From Pelecanus crispus (lineage: Eukaryota > Chordata > Aves > Pelecaniformes > Pelecanidae): a stretch of DNA of 64,000 bases. The DNA lies in assembly GCF_030463565.1 (NCBI RefSeq), contig NC_134643.1, forward strand, positions 126,710,309 to 126,774,308. Reading direction: 5' to 3'. Below, in pieces: positions 1 through 12,500 of the stretch. Position numbers and translations under genes: made by a program. Each line of letters begins with the position of its first letter. Position 1 is the first letter of the stretch. Below the pieces are notes generated by a model. That model did no database searches, had not been told where the DNA came from, and saw nothing but the letters and a program-made list of their open reading frames with translations.

Positions 1-3000
1 GATAAGCAGATCAGCACTGTTCCACTGATTTAATGGGAGTTATGCCAGCTTGCAACAGCTGAGAAGCAGCTAATCCTGTGCTGCACTGGAAAAAAATATT
101 ATAGCATCTCTTGGAGGTCTTCAACCTTGCTGAAAAAGTGCACTGTACGGACAGATAGTCGTGCTGCTCTGGGGGGCTGATTTGTACGTTTGTCCATTCA
201 CAAACCTCATGGCAATCTGCCTTTAGCACCACTATCTCTGAGGGATCAGTACAGACCACAGATTTTGCTTACACACGTAGCTTCACACGATTAACTGTAA
301 GGTGTATGAAGATGGTGAACCGCCCCTGCCCTCCCTGTGCTCCTGGAGAACTCTGCTTCCCACGTCATGCTCCTCAGGGAGTCTCTTCTGCTCAGTTACC
401 TACAGGGAGTGGATTTTTACATTAAGCTATCACAGACAGGGCAGTCTGATACCCAACTGCTGAAGGTAGTACAGGAGAAATCTCAGTGGGGTTTCTTTTC
501 TAAAGGAAAGACTGAAGTAGGAGACAAAGATCTGACCCAAACAACAGAGGACTCATCCGTCTTTTCTCACCTGATACCACACCTGAGAGACTTTACTATT
601 ACAGAACAAGACTTTAAAAGAAAGGGAACTGATTTACAGATGCAGATACAGAATAGCTGGAGAATGCAATAATCACGCAAAGCAGAAAAAAGGTACCCTT
701 CTGCATACTGCTGTCTGCTGGGAGCACGCCTACAACCGGCGTGCCACGGCCAACAAACAAGGCCCTGCGGCAAAGGCAAGGCACACCGATGACAAGGACA
801 CCCAGTTTGCACCAGCAGGGAGATCAAGTCGGGGACTGAAGGCCTAATCCTGGCAGATTGCTTTGGCAACACGGCGGCAGCGCACCACCCGCTTTCAGCT
901 CTGCCTGAGCCACGCCGGTGCAGCCACGCAGCACAACGAAGCGGCGAGGCAGAAGCAGCTCAAGCCTCAAACAACCGCATCTCTGCGAATGCGGCAGAGC
1001 ACAGGCTTTGCTCTGCCACCCTGGGCACCCCGCACCGCGCTCCTCCCGTTACAGGCAGCTCTCGGCACGAGAGGCAACCTGCCATTTCAGAAGCCTCCGT
1101 CCTTTCTCAGGTGTAGGAGAATGATCGCGCAATGACTTCTGCGCCCCTAAAGGTACGCCTGCAGCTGGCACAATGAGTCAAACAGATTTGGAGTAACAGC
1201 CCTATCCCAATTACCCAAGTGTTACAGAAACATTTAGGGTGTTTCATAAAAATCCCAGGAATGTTGCGTACAGAAATCCTGTTTCACTGTCTTCTTACCT
1301 AACCACCCTTTGATGACAGGTCGCTACGGTTCAAAATACACAACAGCGTTGACCAGTCCCATAGAAACTCTGCTTTATTCACACCGTGCTCCCTCAAACA
1401 ACCACCAAGGAAAGAGGCAGCGGCACATTTCCGCAACTTGCAGATACTACTCTTTTACTTTAAAAAATACGAAAGTAACATAGGCTGTCTAAAGCCTCAG
1501 TTTCATTAACTTCATTAACGTTATTTAAATAAGCAGACAAATTGTGGCTAGTTTTCACTGTTTTGGAGGTAATTTCCCTCTCCTGCCCTTACCTAAACAC
1601 TGTTTGAAGAACAACACTGTCAAATTGTAAAATCCCAGCCACCTCTTGCTTTGCCATCAACCTAATCTGACATTTGTTATTTAACAGTAACAACAGCAAC
1701 AATAGTCATTGGACTTCTACTTGTAGGCATTTTCTGATGTTCCCATAGTTATTTGGAAAGCAGTTTGGTTGAAGAGCCTCCTGTCAGCCCAATCTGATTT
1801 TTAGCCATCCTTATTTGGAAAGCAACGCTCCACCATGACACCCTCTACCAGGCAAGCCATAATGGTTTAATTGCCAACCAAAAAGGCTTAAGACAACACA
1901 TTTTACTTTGGGGTTGACAAGGGCTAGGGGCATATAGCCATCTACCGTGGCCAGCTTGGGGCACAGCAGCACATGAAGCCACAGTAGCACAACCGCATGC
2001 AAACCCAAGCCCTGCCAGTCAGCCAGGTTGCCAAACACAACTCAGCTTCACCCAGCTATTATCAACAGAAAATAGGTTATTATATCTACCTTGTTTGATG
2101 ACAAAACCACTGTGTAGATAATCACAAGCAATTAAAGGTATTTACTTGTACATACTTCACACTACATACTTTTACTTGTACATACTTGTACATCCATCTG
2201 AAAGAGGAAAATACGAGACACAAAAGCTGACATTTAAGTTTAGGAGCTGAAGCAATTTCCGAGGTGTAGGCTGCTCACAGGTTTTAGCTCTTTGTTTATT
2301 GCCTCCCCTGTTCCCTAAGTGCTAACAGAAACTTCAAAGTGAAAATAAAGTCCTTAGCTATTAAGAATTTAACAGGCTCATTTTAAAAACGTGGGCAAAG
2401 CACAGCAAGTTACAACTCCTTTGCAACCCTGGACTCGGGCGTCTCTCAAAAAGCAGGTTGTGAAGTCCAGTGGCTGTACCAGAGTCATCTGCATTTGCCA
2501 GTAAGTGCTTAATGACTGTTCAATATGTGGATAATGGGCACGCCACCCCAACACGTGAAGGTCATTTACACTGCTACGCATGCACAGTAAAATCTATGTT
2601 AAAACAGACTTCAAAAGACTTGTCTGTCTTTAGTTATGAGTTTCACATTTTTGTGTACAAAAACTGTGGTAATAAATTATTACGATTCTAGGTCACTCAG
2701 CATAGGTCTTCAGAAGCAGCTCTACTATACAATAAACCTATTTTTTAACTAGGCCCTCAGCCAGAAAACCAACTTCATAACACACAAGCAAGTGTTCACC
2801 CACTGCTGTAAGAAAGGCTTAAGTCTTGCATGTTTGTGCCAAAATAAAACATAATTGTGAAGGGTCAAAGGCAGAAGAGAGTCTCAGTCATGAAGAAACT
2901 CTTTCAGGGGATGTCCCAATAAACCCCCCCACAATGAATCAGTGTTTATATACTAAGACAAGGTGCAATTCTAAAAGCATTAAGATATTTTTAGATCACC

Positions 3001-3565
3001 CATTGTTTCCTTAAACAATTGTATTTTTTCAGAGCTGTTTCTGAACTATTGTTGCCAGATTTCAAAATTGATTTAAAGTAAAGAAGGGGCAACTTTGTAA
3101 TTACTTTGATGGGAATATCATTACAATTGGGGTTTTTTTGTTATTTTAGAAGTGCTCTGAGAGAAGGTATTTAGGAACAGACATTTTTCACACCTTTGAA
3201 TTTGGATGAAAAATGTTTGCCAAGTCATTTGTCTGTCAAGTACAGACTTGATTTATCTTTACTGCTTCAGTAATCTTGAGGAATGTTCCTAGATTTCAGA
3301 GATGTAGGGTTTTGATGGATGAGCCATGGCAGATGTCACCGAAGCAGTTCAAGACAGCACTGCTGACAGGTAAGTGCTCCACGCTTCTACCAAAGGCAGC
3401 CAGCAGAAAGGGACCGGCATTTTTGCTTCAGCTCTTCCAGCCTCACCTGATACCTTAGCTCTAGACACTTCTACTGCTAACCTAAAGCATTACACTGGGT
3501 TTTGCACCACAGGGATGGAGACCCATCTTCTCTACCATTATAAAAAATAAAACTTACTGACTGAC
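1..3565 (-). other. C2CD2: C2CD2 intron 4 (incomplete)
   Basis: This is non-coding sequence downstream of C2CD2 exon 4. No further exon with proper splice borders and family similarity was recognised. A short imperfect repeat of ACTTGTACAT units lies at about 2139-2192. The stretch at 860-1130 is richer in CpG than its surroundings, without a recognised function. Confidence 0.6.
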
Positions 3566-6500
3566 CTCCTGCAGTGTTGGCTGGATTTCAAAGTTGGTTT
3601 CATTGGTGTTAATGAGGAACCACTCAACTTTGACATCTTCTCCTTTGTCTTTCACATAGAGCTGAAGCTGTGGATAGGAAAGCAGTTATTGGAGAGTGTT
3701 ATGGTGTCCTGTAAAGAAATTGTAGGTTGAGCTTCACACTAAGGCTCACCAAAGGAAGAATGATACCAGCTTCTGAGTAAGTAAATTCAAAGTGAAAGTC
3801 TAAGAAGGCAGAAGTTACTTAAGCTTTGAGAGTGCATGCCAGTCAGAAAAGGTTATTGTTGTTTTATACATCTGAGTATGCCACCCCACGTGTTATATTC
3901 TCCACAGTCTCCCAAAGAGGCAGCTTAATTTATGTATTTATCACTTGCCCCAGAGGGAAACTGTAATATTATTAAACATCTTACCCAAGTTAACATGAGT
4001 TTGTATGCATTTTGCAAACAGGAGATTCAGCTCAGCTATGGGATGAGACATAACAAAAGGAAGAAGACCGAGAACAACACTTAACACTTTACCTGCAAGT
4101 GAAGTGGAGACAATTTCACGCTGTACGACTGACCTTCTGCAGCCGCGGGCGAAGTATGTGAGACAGTGACAACAAATTTAACAGAATCTCCCATGACATT
4201 ACAAGAAATCACCTTAAGGAATGAAAAGGGATGGGGGAAGAGACAAAGGAAGGGAAAAACAAATTAGTCTTCAGAAGAAGGTTTCATGAAGGCAAGAAAG
4301 GAACTAAGAAAAGGAAGGACTTTAAAGCTGCCAGAATTACGCTAAATTCCATAGGTGGGAGATTTCTAAGCAATTTCATTAACATCCCTACCTCCTTCTG
4401 TACATTCACTTCTAAAAACCATAGTTCAAGTGTTTGCTTCTGGACACAGAATTTAATACCTGGCAATTCTGGTATTTTCCAAAATTGCTTTTGTATTGTT
4501 ATCCAAAAGTAACTCCTCACTGGCCAAAGACTCCTCTGTGTTTCACATATCTATATATTAAAAGCTCAAAGATCACAATATTGCATAAGGGAGGCAAAGA
4601 AGATTGTTCTTCTTCCTCTTCTGCTCCAAAGTAAGTAGCCTGCCATAGGACAGCTGGTTTTACCAAACAGTATTTGGTTTAGTGGTATCCTACAAATGTG
4701 AAACCCTGGCATAACCCTGCTACTGCAGAAGAGGGTTTTGTCTGAGTAATTCCAGTTCCCAGTGAGGTGGGAAGGGGCAGGAGCCTTTAAAAGTTTATTC
4801 AAGTCTTTGACCAAACCAAGAAAGGCCCTGAAATTTGGTGATGAAGCTAAATGTCTAGGAAAAGTTTGTTTGCCACTTGACTGCAGTAGACTTTGTTGAG
4901 TACACTCCCTCAATTTATGAGCAGTAATTTAACTTGTTATCACACTGAGTTTACAAACACTGAATAGTTTTTCCTCCCTCTCCTCTGCAAACCAACTGAG
5001 GCGCCGGAGCTGCTGTGCAAAATTCCTCGGAGTGTGCAGAAAGCGCCTGGTGGCACAGGAAAACCCCAGGTACCGAAGTCAGAAATCTCATTACACCAGA
5101 GAGAGAAGCTCATTTTGCAAACGGCTCTGCTGGGTAAAGACAGTTTCTTGTCGCTGTCACTCTGTGGTTACTGTCCCCAGAGCTCCACCGTTAGGATTGA
5201 CCTCCTTAGATTGACTCAGGCAAAGTTAACCAGGTTAATGCAATGCGCGGACAAATAATTCGTGGCAAGATTTGACGGAAACTCTGCAAATACGCTATTA
5301 AATTATGTTTGCGCACTTACTGCTTCACTTATGGGTACTGGATTGAAGCTGAAGGCTTTAAAATGAATCAGGTACCTTCTGGAAGATCCTTATCAGTCTC
5401 TCCTTAAATATATTTCATCTCCCTGGGCTCTATTTTGAGAAGCACCAGAGCATTACTGAGGGCTTCAGAGCACAGCCATTAAGATAGACACTTAATTACA
5501 AAGGAGCGGGGGAGGGGGTGCACATGACAAATAAAAATCCCAACCACACCCACAAGCAACAAGATTTGCCTTTTCAGGTTTGTCTTCTGCAAATTATAGT
5601 TTAGAAGTGGACAAATCAGTTTCCCCTCACCTCTCCCCTTCCTCAAAGTCTAAATTCCTTCAGAAGTGATTTCTGACCCTTAATCCCATATAACCAACAT
5701 GAACACCCACTATTATGATATAACATAAAGGATTTTTACATATTTTTAATAGCTAACAAGACTGAAGAGCCTAACTGCTTATTTTACTTGAGTTGAAACA
5801 CAGAATCAGTCCTTTCATTCACGAGGATGGATTGGCATGGTGGATCTTTAAAGACTTCAAAAACGAATAGGTTCTTCCCTCTTTTTTGAGGGCAGAGAAG
5901 AAAAAAGGACAGGTCTGATGCAAAAGCTGCTGACACTTGCATGTGCTAAATGCAGTGGTGTATCATCCATGCACATTTCATCCACACATGCATGGGAAGT
6001 TCAGTGTACTGAGAACAAGTTGGACTTGCTGCACATGTGATGCAGAGCCATTCATCTGGAATTTCTGGATGTCTAAGAGCCAAGGTTGCGAGGTATGTGG
6101 TTGATTACTGCTTGGAAAAAAAAAAAAAAAAGCCTGGCAGGAGAGTTGGTAGATGAATTCATGTGCCACATTTTTCTTAACAGTGTTTACTTCTAAGTAA
6201 AGGATGGAAACGGACACTGCAGGTGGTGGAACTTCCACTTTTCTTTCTACACCTTGTCAAGAGATGCTAAATTAATTTTTTTTATATTTGTACCTTTAGT
6301 TTAGGAGCCCAAACCAGTAGGGTTTGGGCTTTTAGTCTCCTTGATTAATATATTTTCTGCCAAAGATATCTACCAAGTCCTACTCCCCTTCCCCCCTCAC
6401 TTTTAATAAAGTAACTGGTCTTCAGGTACAGAAGTCTGTTAATTTTCAATCCAATCAGAAAAAGGAGTGGTTCCACATTTGTTAATGGAAAATAATGTGT

Positions 6501-9500
6501 TTATATCAGGTGAATTCCTTTGTTCTGGGAGCAGTATGGATTATGGAGTCAGAATACTGAGAGAAGTAGAATTCTGGGCTAGAATTTGAACAGAAAGTGA
6601 TTCTGTTTTCATCTAAGATACTGCCACAAGCAGTGAGAAGTTGATTAAAAAGACCGCAACTGCTGCTTCCCTTTTTAAGTGACATTCCTTTAGAAGTGTA
6701 GCAGATGATTTTGATTGACCAGAGCAGAAATATGCAGGCTGTTTTCCCCAGAACAGTCACATGAAGAAAAATAATGAAGCTTCCTGTGCTACACCCCTCC
6801 TCCTCCATGCCCCCGTCCAACCTGCTTCCTCAAATACATTTTCTCTGCACCGATGAAGAGCAGAGGGAGGGTCAGGCAAAGCACCCCTTTCTGGTCGACA
6901 GGGGAGAGAAAGAGGAAGGATAGATGTTCACAAGAAACCAGCAGCACCTGGACTGATGGGAAGGGAGTTGCTCTTCAGTGTCATTTATCTTCCTCATCTC
7001 TCTCCCCCATCCCTCCTTACCAGGGACATCCCCACTCACCAACACTGTGTTTTAGAGTCTAGAAAACCTGTCATTTTTTTTAACAAACTGCTCTTCAGAA
7101 ATTAAGCCCTTGCACCACTGCAGAGCAGCTGTGGCCGGCTAATTCTGGACTCCCAGAGGGGTCACACTCCAGCTCTCTTTTGTTACCTTAACATCTGGAC
7201 AAGCAAGACCTCCTAAATTAGCAGAAACAGGGTGAGGCGAAGTCGCAGCACAAAGAAACCAGGACTCTTCTACCAGCAGGACCAAGGCATTTTCTCCCTC
7301 CAGCACCTCCGTAGCTCTAGCCTCCCCCGGCACAAACACCCCGCCACCAGCCAAGGTCCCTCCGTGCACTTTGGGGATCTCCCATGGAAGGGGTTCCCAG
7401 CCCTTCCTCAGGTGCCTTTGCTGGCAAGGCTGCGCCCCTGCTCCTCCTCTGCCCTCTGCCCTCCCTCCCCACACCTGGCTGACCCCTGGCACTTGATCAC
7501 CCCCACGCCAGGGTTATTTCTGCTGTCTCTCCAACACCTTCCAGCCTCGCCCCTCACCTGCCTCCGTCCCTGACCGCAGTAGTCCACGATGTGGGTGAGC
7601 CGCTGAGGCAAAACTCCCCGACCTCGCTGGGCTCCGCTCCCCGCCTGCCCGACACTGGCGCCCAGCTCCAACGAGCTGCAGATGCTGTAACACACCTTGC
7701 TTATACGTATCTAAAATTGCTAGTGCCATTATCCCCCCCCAAAATTCTCTGTCAGATAAACAGCTGCAGGAATGAAGGAGACCGAAAAAGCGCTACAGCT
7801 GGCGTTAAGACAAATATTTTCCTGAGAAACTCGAGTGTTCAAACTTGCGTACCCACAGCTATTAAAAGTCCTTCCCCCTGCTTTGCCCTCCCCCTCTATA
7901 TCTTGACTTTGTCCCTTTGCGGGTTCCTCTGGACAGAGCTGCAAAATTTCAGTTTCTTTCCGTCCTGAAGCAGCAGCAGAAGATGCTTCATCTCACAGAG
8001 AACCGGACTGCCTCTGCTCCTCACATGTGGCGTCCTCTCGCTTTGAGAGGTTTCAGTTTTGGCACTGGCACCGCAGCGATTTGTGCGTTACACATGGCTC
8101 CGGGACGGTTGTCCTCCCTCCCCTCTCCACGTGCTCCCGTGGCCAAGCGGAAGGCGAAGGGCCGTGACTTCAGGGGGAAGTTCTGACAGCCCCGCTGAGG
8201 AAGCTCTTCACCTTCCCCAGGCCCTGACCGCATCATGCGCGCCTGTAAAACTCTCTGCATTACAGGCCTAGATTGCTTTTTTTTCTGGAAGGAAATCAGT
8301 TTTACCACACTTGGTATTTATTTCCAGAAATAGCAGGTTACTCAAGGTTACGCGGTAGTATGTAAGTAATAAAAACCTTAAACAGTTTGCACAAAACAAA
8401 TCAGTATATACCATGAGGCAGCCACACAGCAAAAGCTGCCTTAATCTCAACTGTAGGGATCAGTACACCATTAGACTCGGGACGCCCACAATTTCCCATG
8501 TTTGTTTCGGAGTACTACTCTGAGAAGGAGAAGGCTCTTCTTTTTGGCATGGAGAACTCACCTTGTCAATGGCCACACAGGCAGTTTGTGTGCTCAGCTT
8601 AAAACCTCACCCTAAGAAAATTTTCCAGGCAGAAACTTCTGCCTTTTGATAGTCATAACACTCAGCTGTTCAGAAGAAGAATTACATGATCTTCCTTGGT
8701 TACCAGAGCCTATGTATTAACTTCTTGAGGGGGCTTCTGTAGCTTCTTCACCATTTCCTCTTTACCCAAGCAGTCTACCAAGTGACACAGACAAACGGAA
8801 AGAGAGAAGACAAATGCAACGTCTAACCCAGGCACAGCCAGGGGCGGATTTTTAGAAGCCGGTATCAAAGCGAATCTGTCTGCAAATATAATGAGACAAC
8901 CCCAGAACAGTTTTCCAAAACAATGGTAAACACCAGGGTGAAGGCAGGGTGCACGATGGAATGAGTGCAGGAGAGAGAATGTTACCATGTCAGCAACGGA
9001 AACACAGCAGAAACTGATAAAACATGTGAATTTATCCACTCCTTTGGGACTGACAGACATACAAATTCAAAAAAGTGAAAAAAAGGGGAGAGGGGGATAA
9101 AACAAGGAGGGGGTACAAGGAGGCAGGACAGGAAGAATTTTCAATCCAAATTTTCAATTCAAGTTAAGTGAATATCAAATGGTGCAAGGACAGGAAGCAG
9201 TACTTATATTTAAGAAGGGAGAAAATAAATAAATACCTGAAGAGACATGCTAGTTTGGCCTCACTCACATGCAAGTCTTTACAAACCATCTGAGAGACAG
9301 CACAGCTGAAGACATGGAGAGTAACAGGAGACACTAAAATGCAGGAAAGGTTTGTCAGTGTGTGCTACAGTAGCTTGGAGAGAGATTCACTTGGGGAGAC
9401 ACAGGCACATCATGCTGTTGGGGTGCTAAGGCACCCCTGACCCCTGCGCCGAGCTGGCAGATGTGGCACAAGCCTATAGGAGGCCTGCTCACATCTGTAG

Positions 9501-12500
9501 TAGCAGCTGGAAGACAGGCAAGCAACCTGACAGTGCCAAAACCAGTATTATCCCCACTGAAGCAAACAAATCCCCACCCTGATGTCTTTCTTCAATGAGA
9601 CACTCAGTTCTTAAGTAGGTTAGATCCACTATGTCGTCTTGTCTATTTTAGTAGGGTCACCCCACTGGTAATTAAGCTTGTACTCCATCACTCCCATGTT
9701 AAGGTGAACGGGGATGTGTCTGAAAGGGAGAGGACAGCACAGTGAGCAGGGAGGTGAAAGCTGGAAGCAAGTTACAAAGGAGCCTGTCAGGCACCAACCC
9801 TATTGCATAGTGAACGTCCAAAATTCCTCAGGAGAAATCTGAAAGAAAGTGTGATGCTGAGGAAAGCAAGCTGGGAAGCAGCAATATAAAGGAAGATCAG
9901 GACATCACACAGGAAAGCTGAAAAAACCTTGAAGACTAGAAGGGAAATGCAATTCAAAATACAGACCATGTGTGTATGAGAATTAACAAATATTACTCCT
10001 ACAAAGGGCAGCTTATCACTGGGAGAACACCAAAGGAAGAGAGAACTGAATGCATAAAGTCAGTCACAGCATGAAGCAGCCAAAGGAGAGGCAGATCGGA
10101 AGCCTAAAATGCATCAAGAAAGTACTCCGAGACACAAAGAAGCAGTAATCTCCTTGCACGGTGAGACCTCACCTGTAGTGCTGTGTGTCACTTCAGTCAT
10201 CGAGTTCAAGAAAATGGATTTAACTGCAGCTGCTGCAGAGAATGAATGCATGGGAGTGACTCGTGGGGCCGGACAACATTGTGAAAGGAGCCTTAAGTAA
10301 CAACTTATTTAGCCAAGGTAAACAAAGGCTGGAAGGAAATATAATTCCTTCACGATGTATTTACTGACAGCAAGCACCATGGAAGAAAAGTAAATACATT
10401 AAGGATAAAGGATTATATTAATACAGAAATGGCGGGGGGGAGCAGGGAGTAAAAGAGCTGCATGGGCCATGATGCCACTTAAGCTTGTAAAAAAAACCCC
10501 GTCATTAAAGCAGCAAAGCTCCAGGACAGCTTTTCAAGCGAAACAGGGAGTTAAAAGACAATAGGAACTGCACATGATGGTCAGGGCAGTTCACCCCACC
10601 AAAAATAATCAGAAACAAACACATGTACATAACTAGGAATGAGTCCCAGTTAGTACTGTAGCGGTGACGATGACAAACCAGTCTTTCCTGGAGCAGAAAA
10701 CAGCCTTTGCTACACAGTGTCTCTACCTGCTTCAAAGCAAGTGCAACTGGAAGCCCCGACGCCCCAGCACAGCGTGAATGCAGGCTGCCAGCTTGCAGCA
10801 GGGTGGCTGCAAATGAAGGGATACCAAGATGAAGCTACGACAGCTGTGTGGGAGAGTAAGACCTTTTTGGGCATGCTGCACAGCTCATGGGAAAACAGGA
10901 CCTCTCACAAGCCTGCAAAACAGCCCTCCTTTCTCTCCACCATTTCCCCCAGCAAGATTCATCACACAAAAATTAACATGAAGCTTTCACATTTGCCGTT
11001 GCCTGTTGTGATCCAAGACAGTCATTCCTTGCATAGCAACTTACTATCACTCATTGAAGGAATGGCACTCTGAGGGCATTTTATTTCTATTTAAGCATGC
11101 AGCAGAAAAAAAAAAGGGAGACTTCTGTTGTAGCTGGCTCTCTCTAAACCCTTGGAGCCAAGTCCCCATCGAGAGAATCATCTTTTTTGTTGCCTTTGTT
11201 GTTGTTGTTGTGAAGTTCAAAACCTCTGGAAATAGACTGCAGTAATGAAAAGGTTGGCAGAACTAGCTAAGAATATTCCTAATGTTTACTTAATTAAAAC
11301 AGCTAACACCACACAATGAAAACAGGCCACTTCATTCTATATACTTAGGCTCTGGCCCAAAACTGGAGAGAAGGCAACATATAAATATAGGCGTTGTCAA
11401 GAAGCAGTGTGGTGTAACCTTCAGCCACAGAGCAGCTCTGTCCCTATCACAACGGCTTTGGCCAAGCCCACGACCAGCAGCTTCCCCCACCGTGCCTGCA
11501 GCACTGCCCTGTGGAGCATGCACCAGTTTTACAACTTTCAGCTTCTTCAAGGCAAGGACAGTATGTATATACCTACGGACCGCACGTGTCAGCACGCGTC
11601 CTGGTCATAAACAGAGCTGTCGGCAGTAATATAATAATTACAGTCTGGCTGGCAATCCTGTATTGTTTTGGAGAAAGACTGCATGTGAGCCTTCCCAGGC
11701 AGGAGGCTCGCTCCCAGCACCGGGCGGGCTCATCACCTGGCTGTGCTCCACGGCCCAGCATTCAAGAGGACAGAGGACCACCCACTGCAGAAGACATACC
11801 ACAGGGCTCTACCAGCATACAGCTGCATTAACGTTATTACACATCCCATGTTTACTGCTATTTTGATCTCTTACCCTCAATCCTCCGCTTCCTTTGATGA
11901 CCACAACCTTTATGATGCAAGGTCAAATACATATTTAAAATGACACGCCCTGGCTGCCGAACCAAGGCACCTATAAGCTCTTGCTATACAGATCACAAGT
12001 AAAGCAGCATGTTGAATCGGTTGCAGGAAAACAGTCTTGTGCCAGCTGATGCCTCAGGCAAGTGCAGAGCTCCGCAGGATGTTACAACATTGATAAACAT
12101 GCAGCATATGGTCACAAACTACATTCAGAGCCAGTCACACCAGTAGCGAGTTACAAACATGTATTAGAAGTTTGAGTCGGGACAAGCTGCAGAGAGATAT
12201 TTCAATTTAATATGCAAAGGTTAAGAGTTTGAAGAGCGGGGGTGGCAGGGAGAAAACACCACAAAAAAAAAAAATCCCTTTGAACCCTTGATATTACCCG
12301 AGGAATATGCAAGAGACACAGTTACCGTATGAGACAACTCCTGAGGTGTTTAGAGAAACGTATGCATTTAAGGAAGGAGGGAAAGTAGTGCCACTCTAGG
12401 GTTATTATACTCTGAAATCCAAGTAAGTAATCAGGTTGTACCTTAACTGAAGGAGTGAGAATAATTCAGAGAAATTTTTCCAGCATCTCTGCACAAGATT

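Noticed and set aside
11-259. Minus-strand open frame at the window start as a possible C2CD2 exon 5
   Set aside because: It lies in the right place and strand, but it does not resemble the region following the exon 4 strand in the TMEM24 family and lacks a convincing in-frame acceptor/donor pair.
337-672. 111-codon plus-strand frame
   Set aside because: No family similarity or exon borders recognised; opposite strand to C2CD2.
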